Source of the DNA: Pseudoalteromonas byunsanensis
Lineage (GTDB): Bacteria; Pseudomonadota; Gammaproteobacteria; Enterobacterales; Alteromonadaceae
Assembly (NCBI RefSeq): GCF_001854475.1
Contig: NZ_MNAN01000034.1
Coordinates: 62,001-126,000, forward strand
DNA: 64,000 nucleotides
Direction of reading: 5' to 3'
The position numbers and the translations under genes were made by a program. Below, piece by piece: positions 39,501 through 48,112 of this stretch (position 1 is its first letter; every line of letters starts with the position of its first letter). The notes beneath the pieces are model-generated. The model did not search any database and had not been told where the DNA came from. It saw nothing but the letters and a program-made list of their open reading frames with translations.

Positions 39501-39569
39501 ATACTTACACTTATCGTTTTACCTGTTATGTATTGTCTCGTGTTTGGTATTAAACAGCCTAAAGGTTAA
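36510..39569 (+). CDS. RND efflux transporter permease
   Basis: A 1019-aa proton-driven pump of the AcrB/HAE1-type superfamily. It starts MSLAKWSIENKVISW, and has two large periplasmic loops (about 30-330, 560-860) between twelve predicted transmembrane helices. The TM4 segment LGMLVDNAIVVTEG carries the proton-relay aspartate. The substrate is unknown. ATG 36510 has GAGGG about nine bases upstream; the frame from 36483 reads back into the adaptor gene. A terminator follows. Confidence 0.92.
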   Translation: MSLAKWSIENKVISWMFALLLLLAGTVSYFGLGQLEDPEFTLKKAMVVTLYPGASPQQVEEEVTFVIENAIQQLPYVDYVTSISSAGKSQITVEMKSSYRKEDLKQIWDELRRKINDLKPNLPPGVYPPKVIDDFADVYGVMYAVTGQGYSYDELKDYVDYLKRELVLVDGVSKVTVAGEQQAQVIVEISTQKLSQLGIAPSYIFSLLQSQNSVSNAGKIRVGDESIRLHPTGEFQDVKELEYLLISKPGAKELIYLGDVANVSREYAEIPSHITRFNEQRALLVGVSFSSGVNVVDVGNAINKHLASLEYQRPHGIEINTVYHQPNEVEKSVDGFIVSLIEAVAIVIVVLLIFMGVKSGLLIGSVLLLTVLGTFIFMKIFAIDLQRISLGALIIALGMLVDNAIVVTEGILINLKRGQSKLQAAVNIVEQTKWPLLGATVIGITAFAPIGLSSDASGEFAGSLFWVLLISLLLSWITAITLTPFFADQLFKSSQQGDSSSSDDPYKGVIFNVYKTLLSYSLRHRAVTIAFMVLLLGIAMVGFKSVKQSFFPASNTPMFYVDYWNYQGADIRSTADNLSAIESFLKQDPLVEEVTTTIGQGAPRFMLTYAPEKQYAAYGQLIVRVQDREAVRTMITRLREYESNSAITGELKIKRMEIGPSTDAKIEARFSGPDPVVLRQLAAQAKSVLAKDDGAYNIKDNWRQRTKVLRPEFNEQKARRLGISKTDLDELLLTSISGSKVGLYRDGTQLLPIIARSTEEERKNVDNLSDLQIFSPVLGVYLPITQVVDEFNVIWEDPLIMRRDRKRTITVMADHDVIGDETPAKLFARVRSDIEAIKLPHGYEMQWGGEFESSSKAKKAIFGSLPVGYLAMFMITVLLFNSVKQPLVIWSTVPLAVIGVTAGLVLLNAPFSFMALLGLLSLSGMLIKNGIVLMDQINLELAQGKAPYQAVFDSGVSRVRPVSMAAITTILGMIPLLFDVFFQSMAVTIMFGLGFATILTLIVLPVMYCLVFGIKQPKG

Positions 39570-39599
39570 TTGATAAAGGCCCGAAAGGGCCTTTATCAA
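39570..39599 (+). terminator. Terminator after the RND operon
   Basis: TTGATAAAGGCCC (39570-39582) and GGGCCTTTATCAA (39587-39599) form a 13-bp perfect stem with a GAAA tetraloop, directly after the permease stop codon. The tract that follows is only weakly T-rich (CTTT). Confidence 0.85.
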
Positions 39600-39671
39600 C
39601 TTTAAACATAGCTTAGCTGATTGTTGGTTCTAGTAACTGTAAATCCCCTTTACATCCAAGCTCAAGGCTGC

Positions 39672-40670
39672 TTACTTAGCATAGTAATTGGCATTTTTTA
39701 CACTTTCAAAGTCATTAAACCTAACACCATGGCGTTTTAAGATTGGTAAGATTTGCGGGCTCAACCACTGGCGAATATAAAACGGCTGATTTGGCACAAA
39801 GTGATGAATGGTATGTGTTGCACCAAAGTTGAAACTGAATAGTTGAAATGGCAAGGCAAGCCAGTGATTAATTACGTGTGTTTGTTCAAGCAAGTTATTC
39901 ACACCACCATAATAGTGCATAGATGACGTTAGCAAATTTAAGCTAATAGATCTAAGTACATTAGGTAAAACCAGTACTACCAACAACATATTCACCCAGC
40001 TCATATACTCTAGCAACCACCATGGATAGCTATAAGCTCCGCCATTTAATGCATTAAAGCCATAATAAAACACCGCGCTATACAAAACGAAAAAGTAACC
40101 AGTAGTAATTGGAAAACCTGCGTTAAGTACGGTGAAAAAGCGAAAGCTAGAAATATCGCGAGCAAGTGCTTTACGAAAGATCACAAGCCCCAACAACCCA
40201 TCCGTAATCACGAGCAGTCTTAAAAAAGGATTGCGGATCCCATTTCCAACCAAGCGTTCTTCTAAGTCTTCTTTTGTACCCGATGTTTTGTGGTGATGTA
40301 TATGAATTTTTCGTCGATACCAAGGGTTGACGGTATTAGGGCGCATTAACCATACTATCAGCATCATTAAGTTGTAAAGTAAGCTATTTGAGCGAAAATA
40401 CTGTTTGTGAATGAGATCATGTTCCAATTCATGTGATAAGGAAGCAAACACAGCCGCACATATAACACACACTAACGCACTGATTTTTCCTGCATAATAT
40501 AGCCAACCCACACTTATCATACCAAGCAGAGCAAACACTAAAATACATAACCCTATCGCATCTTGGTAGCGTAAAAAGCGATATTGAGAACGTAGCCTAG
40601 TTTCTTCATTTTTTATTTCACAAACGATGGTTTGAATGGAATTTCCGACTCGATGGTGGTGCATAGTCAT
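39672..40670 (-). CDS. Membrane fatty-acid desaturase-like protein
   Basis: A 332-aa integral membrane protein of the diiron desaturase/hydroxylase superfamily. Three histidine boxes are seen: HELEHDLIH (about 80-88), HIHHH (about 123-127) and HTIHH (near residue 289). Four to six membrane helices surround them. The substrate, whether a fatty acyl chain, alkane or sterol-like lipid, cannot be fixed. An in-frame ATG two codons later is an alternative start. A 9-bp dyad lies upstream. Confidence 0.85.
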   Translation of the reverse strand: MTMHHHRVGNSIQTIVCEIKNEETRLRSQYRFLRYQDAIGLCILVFALLGMISVGWLYYAGKISALVCVICAAVFASLSHELEHDLIHKQYFRSNSLLYNLMMLIVWLMRPNTVNPWYRRKIHIHHHKTSGTKEDLEERLVGNGIRNPFLRLLVITDGLLGLVIFRKALARDISSFRFFTVLNAGFPITTGYFFVLYSAVFYYGFNALNGGAYSYPWWLLEYMSWVNMLLVVLVLPNVLRSISLNLLTSSMHYYGGVNNLLEQTHVINHWLALPFQLFSFNFGATHTIHHFVPNQPFYIRQWLSPQILPILKRHGVRFNDFESVKNANYYAK

Positions 40671-40694
40671 ATTTAAGATTGTGTCTTGATGAGG

Positions 40695-40718
40695 ACAGAG
40701 CTACAACGGTAGCTCTGT
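40695..40718. repeat. Perfect 9-bp dyad between peroxiredoxin and desaturase genes
   Basis: ACAGAGCTA (40695-40703) pairs with TAGCTCTGT (40710-40718) around a 6-nt loop, downstream of the peroxiredoxin stop and 25 bp before the desaturase start on the minus strand. No T tract follows on either strand in the expected direction. It may be a terminator, a processing site or an operator. Confidence 0.5.
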
Positions 40719-40733
40719 AAATAAAATAGTGGG

Positions 40734-41207
40734 TTACAGACTTTCTAAAATGGCTTCAGCTTTACTGACTTCAAACTGCTTTGGTGCTTCAACATTTAGC
40801 TGGGTGACAACACCATTATCTATAATCATAGCATAGCGAGTAGAACGAACACCGCCAAAATTTTGAGTGTCCATATCAAGTCCTAATGACTTAGTAAAGC
40901 TTGCATCCCCATCGGCTAACATGCGAATTTCTTCAGCATTTTGTGCCTCACCCCACGCTTTCATAACAAATGCATCATTCACAGATACACAGGCTATCAT
41001 ATCAACGCCTTTGGCCTTGATCTTATCAGCTAAAGCGACAAAGCCAGGAAGGTGAGAAGCTGAGCAAGTTGGCGTAAATGCGCCAGGTACAGCAAATAAT
41101 ACGACCTTCTTATTGGCAAAAAGCTCTTGAATGTCATGGTTTACCATACCATCTGTAGTTAGTTCACTTAGTGTTGCACTTGGTAATGCTTGTCCTTGTT
41201 CTATCAT
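40734..41207 (-). CDS. Peroxiredoxin, Prx5/AhpE-like
   Basis: A 157-aa thiol peroxidase of the Prx5 group, with the peroxidatic cysteine in AFTPTCSASHLPGF (C48). The second cysteine, about Cys74 in MIACVSVNDAF, is at the position seen in atypical members. It reduces hydrogen peroxide or organic peroxides with a thioredoxin- or glutaredoxin-type donor. It is a single gene. Confidence 0.92.
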   Translation of the reverse strand: MIEQGQALPSATLSELTTDGMVNHDIQELFANKKVVLFAVPGAFTPTCSASHLPGFVALADKIKAKGVDMIACVSVNDAFVMKAWGEAQNAEEIRMLADGDASFTKSLGLDMDTQNFGGVRSTRYAMIIDNGVVTQLNVEAPKQFEVSKAEAILESL

Positions 41208-41295
41208 CTTATTCGGTCCTCTATGATGAGTGTTAAAAACTCAGTGTAGTCTTAAATTAAGCCTTAAAAAACTGGCAAATTTAAGGGCAAATATC

Positions 41296-41721
41296 TTAGT
41301 CTAAAAATCGTGAAGCGACACTATGCTCTGGCTTCAGTTGCAATAAATCCCATAAATTACCATATAAATCTTGGAATACTGCTACCGTACCATAATCCTG
41401 CTCACTTGGGGGTCTGACAAATTCGATACCCTGCTTGAGCATGTTTTCATGATCTCGCCAAAAGTCATCAGTACATAGAAACAAAAATACTCGTCCCCCT
41501 GTTTGCTTACCGATACATTCCTCTTGCTGCGCAGTTGTCGCTTTTGCCAGTAAAATCGTCGCACCTTTAGAACCCGGTGGAGCAATCACGACCCAACGCT
41601 TATTTTGCTCACTTTGATAACTATCTTCCAATAGTTCAAAATTAAGCTTATTAACATAAAAATCAATCGCTTCATCATAATCGCGAACAACTAAAGCAAT
41701 GTGGATCAGTTCCTGCCTCAC
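41296..41721 (-). CDS. VOC family protein (glyoxalase/bleomycin resistance fold)
   Basis: A 141-aa protein with the paired beta-alpha-beta-beta-beta modules of the vicinal-oxygen-chelate superfamily: LIHIALVVRDYDEAIDFYVNKLNF at the start and GTVAVFQDLYGNLWDLLQ near the end with the C-terminal metal-site residue region. The reaction is not known. It lies 11 bp after rluF in the same direction. Confidence 0.85.
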   Translation of the reverse strand: MRQELIHIALVVRDYDEAIDFYVNKLNFELLEDSYQSEQNKRWVVIAPPGSKGATILLAKATTAQQEECIGKQTGGRVFLFLCTDDFWRDHENMLKQGIEFVRPPSEQDYGTVAVFQDLYGNLWDLLQLKPEHSVASRFLD

Positions 41722-41732
41722 AGTAATTCCTA

Positions 41733-42629
41733 CTAACGTTTCTTGAGTGATAGTGTTCCCGATTTTCGCTTTTCTTTTGAAGAGTGACTTCGCACGGGTT
41801 TCGTGTCATTGCGCTGTGGTTGAACTTTTGCTGTAAACGATTTATTAGAGCTCGGTGCTTTACGTACTTTTGAGCTACTATCTAAGCGCTTATTTGGGTC
41901 AATCGAACCTTCTTCTGTTTTTGCTGAATCCGAAATTGAATCATTGATAGCTCGCATTTCAGCGTCAGACAGATGTCGCCATTGCCCGGGTCTTAAACCG
42001 TTTAGATTTACATTCATGATGCGTACGCGCTTTAAGGTCGTCACTTCATAGCCCAAGTATTCGCACATGCGACGTATCTGCCTATTTAGGCCTTGAGTCA
42101 AAATAATCGTAAAGGTTTTCTCACCGGTTTGTTCAACAAAACACTTTTTAGTGACAGTATCCAAAATTGGTAAACCGCCCGCCATACGCTCAATAAAACG
42201 TTTATTAATTGGCTTATCGACGCCTACCACATACTCTTTTTCATGATTATTTCCAGCACGCAGGATCTTATTTACAATATCACCTTCATTGGTCAAAAAG
42301 ATTAGCCCTTCTGAGGGTCTATCCAAACGACCTATTGGAAAAATACGTTCTGGATAATTAATGGCACTGACAATATTGCTCTTGATCTTGCGTTCGGTCG
42401 TGCAGGTAACACCAACTGGTTTGTTATAAGCGAGATACACTCTTTTGGGTTTTGCTTTGAGTGGCTTATTGTCAATTTGAACAACGTCTTTATCACTGAC
42501 CTTTAGGCCCATTTCAGGCAAATTACCATTCACCTTAACTCGGCCTGTTTCTATGAGCTTGTCAGCCTCACGACGCGAACAAAACCCAGTTTCGCTGATA
42601 TATTTATTTAGCCGTGTTAGTTGCGTCAC
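41733..42629 (-). CDS. rluF: 23S rRNA pseudouridine(2604) synthase RluF
   Basis: A 298-aa pseudouridine synthase of the RsuA group. An N-terminal S4 domain (RLNKYISETGFCSRREADKLI) is followed by the catalytic domain with GRLDRPSEGLIFLTN (catalytic Asp near D103) and QGLNRQIRRMCEYLG. The C-terminal tail (about 240-298) is basic, Ser/Lys-rich and probably disordered, like the tail of E. coli RluF. RluF modifies U2604 and tRNA-Tyr in E. coli. Confidence 0.92.
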   Translation of the reverse strand: MTQLTRLNKYISETGFCSRREADKLIETGRVKVNGNLPEMGLKVSDKDVVQIDNKPLKAKPKRVYLAYNKPVGVTCTTERKIKSNIVSAINYPERIFPIGRLDRPSEGLIFLTNEGDIVNKILRAGNNHEKEYVVGVDKPINKRFIERMAGGLPILDTVTKKCFVEQTGEKTFTIILTQGLNRQIRRMCEYLGYEVTTLKRVRIMNVNLNGLRPGQWRHLSDAEMRAINDSISDSAKTEEGSIDPNKRLDSSSKVRKAPSSNKSFTAKVQPQRNDTKPVRSHSSKEKRKSGTLSLKKR

Positions 42630-42706
42630 CGATAACCCTTATAGACATAGTAAAAAGCGCATTTTAAACGATCGACACACAAAATGCTTAATTTTCTGAA
42701 GCAAAA

Positions 42707-43810
42707 TTAGCGCTCTTCTATCTTTTTTGGCTCACGATGGGAGCACCGTCTAAGGATCCACTCAAACGGGCCTTGTTTAAAATATTTTAAATACAAAGGT
42801 GCAAAAATCAGTTGTAAACACATTCCAACCAAAGCTATTTGCAAATAGTCGATACGGTTGAACGTAACCCTTGCTTGCGGTGCAATCCACACAAAAAACG
42901 TAACCAGTATTATGGATTGTAACAAATAACATGTTAGTGCAAGCTTGCCAACGGCACTTAACCTGTGACTCAACCATGAAGTGGGTGATATCCAAGTATT
43001 GAAATGGGTAATGAGTAAAGCGCCTAACACCGCGTTAGTCCACACGAGTCCGTCGTTTAGCGCTGACAATTGTGCCGGTTCAAAGTATAACAACATTGCA
43101 CTTGCCAGTGACATAAAACACACAGCCACAGCCACCCTAAATAATAACGGTTTTTCTAAACCGCGACTAAACACCTGCTCTCGATAGCAGTACATGCCTA
43201 TCAGCATCACACCTAATGCGTTCCAAACGGTTAGAACAGGTAACATCATAATCATAATGACAAACATTGAAGCATTATGAATGATAAGATCAGTTAGCTT
43301 CGTTGGCGCACGAAGAAGTATACTATGAAAGGTAGCGCTGTCTCGATGAATCGTCTCAGCATCCCCAAAGAACATAAACAAGGCAAGTAAAGAACTAGTT
43401 GCTAACACCATCACAAAGCCGTGAAATAGCAAGGTTGCTTGGCTTTTGCGTAAATAGCCAAGTGCCAGTATTCCAGCGAGGCCATAACTGAGCAATATAT
43501 CTCCAGGCCAAAGCAAAAAGCCGTGTAATATTCCAAATATAATAAGACACTTAAGTCTCGGCTTTAGAGCTGCTACATCATTACGCTTGTCATATTGTAA
43601 AACCAGTGCGGCGCCAAACAACATACAAAATAGTGAGCGAAACCGACCATCTAGCAACAATAGATTAAGGTATTCAATGATCTTATCACCAACATGTGGC
43701 TGTGATAGACCAACATAACCCGTTTCAAACAATGCAAAGTAATAGACGTTGAGAAATAGCAACCCCAAGACTGCTATCCCTCGCAGTCTATCTAGCTGAA
43801 TTATTCTCAT
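42707..43810 (-). CDS. DUF418 (YeiB-like) membrane protein
   Basis: A 367-aa protein with about ten transmembrane helices; it begins IIQLDRLRGIAVLGLLFLN, the usual DUF418 opening, and ends with the C-terminal PFEWILRR stretch. The fold is related to acyltransferase-3-type proteins, but function is unknown. It starts 2 bp after the EAL/HDOD stop, so the two are probably cotranscribed. Confidence 0.88.
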   Translation of the reverse strand: MRIIQLDRLRGIAVLGLLFLNVYYFALFETGYVGLSQPHVGDKIIEYLNLLLLDGRFRSLFCMLFGAALVLQYDKRNDVAALKPRLKCLIIFGILHGFLLWPGDILLSYGLAGILALGYLRKSQATLLFHGFVMVLATSSLLALFMFFGDAETIHRDSATFHSILLRAPTKLTDLIIHNASMFVIMIMMLPVLTVWNALGVMLIGMYCYREQVFSRGLEKPLLFRVAVAVCFMSLASAMLLYFEPAQLSALNDGLVWTNAVLGALLITHFNTWISPTSWLSHRLSAVGKLALTCYLLQSIILVTFFVWIAPQARVTFNRIDYLQIALVGMCLQLIFAPLYLKYFKQGPFEWILRRCSHREPKKIEER

Positions 43811-43812
43811 AA

Positions 43813-45030
43813 CTAGTACAAAGTTTCGTTGTACATATCAGCCCAACGTATAGCATCTGCATGGAACTCTGGTAGGCGTTGATCATTGATATTAAGCAAA
43901 CTACACGCTTCTTGTAGTTGCCACCAGCTTCCACTTTCATAGGCTTTAACAACATTAAGTATGTAATACAATAAATTATGTTTTCCCATTAGGGCATCTT
44001 GCAACTCTTCTGGAAAAGGAAGACGTGACACTACCTGATCCATCGGGCGGTCTAAAATCGCATCTAATAATGAAAACAACCCGGTAAGAAAGCTCATACT
44101 CCTAATAGTTGGGTTTAGGCTCTTGGCTATCAGTTCACAAAAGCGCGAGCGCACAATGCTCAAACGCGTTAGTTCAGTTGGCTTTCCCTCTGCAATATGC
44201 GCAGTCATAATAAGCCCTACAAACTTTTTCACCCTTTCATCACCTAAGTACACCAATGCTTGTTTTAACGACTCAATGCGCTTTTTTAGTGGAAAAACAC
44301 CCGAATTGATCAAACGTAACAACTTATATGCCAACGCCGTGTCTTGCGCAAAAAAGCGGGCTATTTTGTCGATATTCATATGTGGCTTTAACACTTCAGC
44401 ATAGATGAGCAATACAATGGCATGATTAATTTCAATATCGTTTTGTTGAATAACTCGAGGCTTTGCGAAGAAATACCCTTGAAAGAAATGAAACCCCATT
44501 TCCTTGGCTTGTTCAAATTCAGCTTCTGTTTCCACTTTTTCAGCCAGTAGCTTCATATTTTTTCTCTGCCTGAACTCACAGACTAACTCTTCTATTTGCT
44601 CTAAAGAGTTTTGTTGTATGTCAAACTTGATCAAGCGGATGAGTTTTAAAAATGGCTCCCACTGTTTAGTGTATTCAAAATCATCTAATGCCAAACGATA
44701 ATTCTGATGGAATAGACCTTTTACCTTCTCATAGTTCTCAGAGGTAGGGGACACCGTTTCTAGCAATTCTAAAATCACATCCTGACACGGTAAAAAGTGC
44801 GCCAGCTCCTGATTTAATGAATCAGGGCCGATATTAATGAGAGCTTTCTTTCCAGAGGTTAAATAGCGAGTACCCAAGTTTAATTGGTTGTCCATGATGA
44901 GCTTTGCAGTCGCGGCATCGTCAGCAATGTTTGGAAAACTATTGCTTGTCCCGTCACGAAATAACAACTCGTAAGCCACCACCTGCTTACGGCGGTTGAA
45001 AATAGCTTGTCGAGCAACAAAAACCTTCAA
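43813..45030 (-). CDS. Degenerate EAL-HDOD (YuxH-type) regulatory protein
   Basis: A protein of about 405 aa. The N-terminal EAL-like domain (about 1-190) reads VFVARQAIFNRRKQVVAYELLFRDG, so the signature EAL is ELL, but DDFEY and the late KVET and FFQGYFFAKP stretches are present. The C-terminal HDOD domain covers about 200-390. Such proteins usually do not cut c-di-GMP and act as binding or scaffold proteins. I favour TTG 45030, with GAGGAG seven bases upstream, over the TTG at 45060. Confidence 0.8.
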   Translation of the reverse strand: MKVFVARQAIFNRRKQVVAYELLFRDGTSNSFPNIADDAATAKLIMDNQLNLGTRYLTSGKKALINIGPDSLNQELAHFLPCQDVILELLETVSPTSENYEKVKGLFHQNYRLALDDFEYTKQWEPFLKLIRLIKFDIQQNSLEQIEELVCEFRQRKNMKLLAEKVETEAEFEQAKEMGFHFFQGYFFAKPRVIQQNDIEINHAIVLLIYAEVLKPHMNIDKIARFFAQDTALAYKLLRLINSGVFPLKKRIESLKQALVYLGDERVKKFVGLIMTAHIAEGKPTELTRLSIVRSRFCELIAKSLNPTIRSMSFLTGLFSLLDAILDRPMDQVVSRLPFPEELQDALMGKHNLLYYILNVVKAYESGSWWQLQEACSLLNINDQRLPEFHADAIRWADMYNETLY

Positions 45031-45177
45031 ATGTTGACTCCTCAGTGTAGCCACTTCCAATGTAGCACTTTATTATCTACCAAAAATTCGATTCTAACCC
45101 TAAATAGTTATAATTAATATAGAACTAAGCTATTAATACTTGAGAAATTTAGCTTGATAACTATAGCACTTGTACAT

Positions 45178-45202
45178 TAAAAAAGCAGACACGAGGTCTG
45201 CT
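45178..45202 (-). terminator. Terminator of the glycogen operon
   Basis: On the minus strand a stem AGCAGAC/GTCTGCT (7 bp, loop of 5 nt; plus coordinates 45184-45202) is followed by at least six T residues (45184-45179). It lies about 35 bp after the glgA stop, so the glg operon ends here and the EAL/HDOD gene has its own promoter in the 45061-45177 spacer. Confidence 0.85.
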
Positions 45203-45236
45203 CTAGTTGAAGTAATTGCCAAAAGTGTCTCAGCAG

Positions 45237-46772
45237 CTACTGATAAAGGTGGTCAATATACTCATTTGCAGCTTGCAACCAAGTATAACGTGCCGCCGCT
45301 GCGTTACTAGCCAATTGCTGGTAGCGCTTTGGATCATCAGCGTACATACTAATCGCAAAGTTAAATTTTTCAAGTAGTTGCGACACCTGTCCAGACAAGT
45401 CTTCACCTGTGAACGAAAACCCATTCTCAAGATCTTTAACTGTATCCGCCAAACCACCTACCTGATGGACAAGACACGGCTGCCCTGCTCTCATAGCAAG
45501 CATTTGACTGATCCCACATGGCTCAAAAGAGCTGGGCATCAGGAACAAATCACCTAAATGGTAGAGCATGTCGCCAATATGCTGCCCATAACCACTCAAA
45601 TAAAGTAAGTTATCGTTTCGCGCCATTGCCTGAGTAAACAAGCTTTCAAGGTACTTATCACCAGAGCCCAGTATGATGATACGCCCGCCCTTTTTTTCCG
45701 CTTCTTTGGCTAGTTCATCGAGTACCAAAGCATTCGCAAATGGTTGGCGCAGCAATAGCGCTTTCTGATCAGTCAAACGTCCAACACTGGTGATAAGCGG
45801 CCCCTGCCATGAAGATGTCAACCATTTACGCAACCGCTGATGAGCTATATAGTGACTCGATTGAACTACAGCTAGTTTACTCATCCACTTTAAAAGTTCA
45901 GATTCAACTAAAACTAAATAATCAGATAAAGATATGTCTTCGATGCTCAAAGTGGGATACTCACAGCCATTTAGTATGCCCGCTAGCTTGCCATGGCGCT
46001 TGGCTATTTGCATGTCATGCTCAAGTCCTTCACCGCCAAAAAATCCTCTGTCAGGCTCACTGGTGTGCAATACTTCTTCGCTGTATGTGGGTGACACCAC
46101 ATGTACTTTATCTGCGAGCGCTATCGCGCTTCTCATTGGGTTAAAGCAATGAGGATGCTGATGGTCACACAACATTTGGCCATCATAGCTTAATGTTGGG
46201 AACCAAGCTTCCAAACTAGACTCGTCATGATTAAATGGTCGGATCCCTTGTAATGCTAGGTTATGGACCGTATAAACAGTTCTCAGTTGTTTTAAATACA
46301 CAAATCTTGGACTGAATTTTTGTAGTACCGCTACACAAGCAGCGTGCCAGTCATGAAGGTGAAGTACGTCTAAATGTGCAAACATCTTGTGCTCTATCGC
46401 TTCACTCACAGCGGCACAAAAGAATGCAAATTTAGTCGCGTCTGTTGCAAAAGGCCGGTGCCCTTCATCATTACAGTAAATTTCACCATGGTGTTGAGAG
46501 AACAGAGAATGAGAAATCACATATTGTGTTACCCCATTTTGCTGCTCAACCTGCCACAATGTTGCTGTTTCCAAGTGCTGCCGAAAAGGCACGGCGATAT
46601 CTGCAACAAAGGTTCTATTTAACTGGCTTTGACCATAGTCAGGCACCACCACATTGACTTCAACGCCTTGATTACTCAAAGCATAAGGGATATCACGGAT
46701 AACATCCGCAACGCCCCCAACTTTACAATTTGGCAGCCGATCATTCTCAGCTGCAACCATTAATACCCGCAT
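45237..46772 (-). CDS. glgA: Glycogen synthase GlgA
   Basis: A 511-aa GT5 enzyme that transfers glucose from ADP-glucose to a growing alpha-1,4-glucan. The ADP-glucose-binding N-terminus KVGGVADVIRDIPYAL (the family's KxGGLxDV), HLHDWHA, and the GT-B C-terminal motif SSFEPCGISQMLAMRAGQPCLV are seen. It is the last gene of the operon, 11 bp after glgC. Confidence 0.95.
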   Translation of the reverse strand: MRVLMVAAENDRLPNCKVGGVADVIRDIPYALSNQGVEVNVVVPDYGQSQLNRTFVADIAVPFRQHLETATLWQVEQQNGVTQYVISHSLFSQHHGEIYCNDEGHRPFATDATKFAFFCAAVSEAIEHKMFAHLDVLHLHDWHAACVAVLQKFSPRFVYLKQLRTVYTVHNLALQGIRPFNHDESSLEAWFPTLSYDGQMLCDHQHPHCFNPMRSAIALADKVHVVSPTYSEEVLHTSEPDRGFFGGEGLEHDMQIAKRHGKLAGILNGCEYPTLSIEDISLSDYLVLVESELLKWMSKLAVVQSSHYIAHQRLRKWLTSSWQGPLITSVGRLTDQKALLLRQPFANALVLDELAKEAEKKGGRIIILGSGDKYLESLFTQAMARNDNLLYLSGYGQHIGDMLYHLGDLFLMPSSFEPCGISQMLAMRAGQPCLVHQVGGLADTVKDLENGFSFTGEDLSGQVSQLLEKFNFAISMYADDPKRYQQLASNAAAARYTWLQAANEYIDHLYQ

Positions 46773-46783
46773 GCTACGCCTTA

Positions 46784-48082
46784 TTATGCAGTTTGGAGTT
46801 TTTGTTTGTCTTTTTGTTGATTTTGATTATACGCAAGCAACATTTCCCTAGTGACCAACACTATACCTTTATTCGTAACCCTAAAACCATTTTCTCTATC
46901 TAAGTCTGGGTCAAAACCAATTTCTAGTCCCTGCGGAAGGTGACACCCTCTGTCTATAATGGCATTTCTGATATTACAATTACGCTCAATCACAACCCCT
47001 GGTAATACAACTGACCCTTCTATTTTACAGTAAGAGTGCAGATGCACATTTGAAAACAATAGTGATTTTTTCACCGATGACCCCGAGATAATACACCCTC
47101 CAGAAACGGTAGAGTCTACTGCCATACCCCGACGTTCATCATCGTCAAAGATAAACTTAGCAGGTGGTAACTGCTCCTGATAGGTCCAAATCGGCCAGCT
47201 CGGATCGTATAAATCCAGTTGTGGTTCAGGTGACACTAGTTCCATATTAGCTTCCCAAAATGAATCTAACGTTCCTACATCACGCCAATATGGTTGACCT
47301 TCATGGCTAGGATCACGAAATGGAAACGCAAACACATTATGTTCTTCAATAATGGCTGGAATAATATCATGACCAAAATCTCTACCAGAGCCTTCTCGTT
47401 CGGCGTCTTGCTTTAGTTGTTCAAACAAAAACTCAGTATTGAACACATAGTTACCCATTGACGCTAAACACACTCCGTCTTTACCCGGAATTGATGTAGG
47501 TTGTGCTGGTTTTTCATCAAAACGGCGTACGCGCTTATCACCATCTACCGTCATAACCCCAAATGTATTTGCAGCTTCTTCACATGGAACTTCGATACAG
47601 CATACGGTCATATCCGCCCCTGTTTCGACATGCTTAGCTAACAATGCGCCGTAATCCATACGATAAACGTGGTCGCCTGATAAAATCATCACATATTTGG
47701 GTAGTTCATGACGAATAATATCCATATTTTGGAACACCGCGTCTGCTGTTCCACAGTACCATTCATCACCATATCGTTGAGATGCAGGCAGTATTTCTAC
47801 TGATTCGCCTAGCTCTTTTTTAAAGTGGCCCCACGCGCGGTTTACGTGGCGGATCAGTGAATGGGACTTATACTGAGTGGCAATCCCCACTCTTCTGATC
47901 CCCGAGTTGATGCAGTTTGATAAAGGAAAATCGATGATCCTGTGTTTACCACCAAAATATACTGCCGGCTTTGCACGCCAATTGGTTAATTCATGTAAAC
48001 GAGACCCTCGACCACCTGCCAAAATTAAAGCGTAAGTTTCTCTGGTTAAGCTACTTATGTAGCGGTTTGCGTAACTGGGCAT
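46784..48082 (-). CDS. glgC: Glucose-1-phosphate adenylyltransferase GlgC
   Basis: ADP-glucose pyrophosphorylase of about 432 aa, the committing step of glycogen synthesis. It has [15 protein letters not shown], a C-terminal left-handed beta-helix (from about 300), and [21 protein letters not shown]. Allosteric control by sugar phosphates is expected from the family. I chose ATG 48082 with TTGGAG just upstream; an in-frame TTG at 48094 adds four residues. Confidence 0.96.
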   Translation of the reverse strand: MPSYANRYISSLTRETYALILAGGRGSRLHELTNWRAKPAVYFGGKHRIIDFPLSNCINSGIRRVGIATQYKSHSLIRHVNRAWGHFKKELGESVEILPASQRYGDEWYCGTADAVFQNMDIIRHELPKYVMILSGDHVYRMDYGALLAKHVETGADMTVCCIEVPCEEAANTFGVMTVDGDKRVRRFDEKPAQPTSIPGKDGVCLASMGNYVFNTEFLFEQLKQDAEREGSGRDFGHDIIPAIIEEHNVFAFPFRDPSHEGQPYWRDVGTLDSFWEANMELVSPEPQLDLYDPSWPIWTYQEQLPPAKFIFDDDERRGMAVDSTVSGGCIISGSSVKKSLLFSNVHLHSYCKIEGSVVLPGVVIERNCNIRNAIIDRGCHLPQGLEIGFDPDLDRENGFRVTNKGIVLVTREMLLAYNQNQQKDKQKLQTA

Positions 48083-48112
48083 AACTTTCTCCAAATATCC
48101 TTGTGAGGTGGT

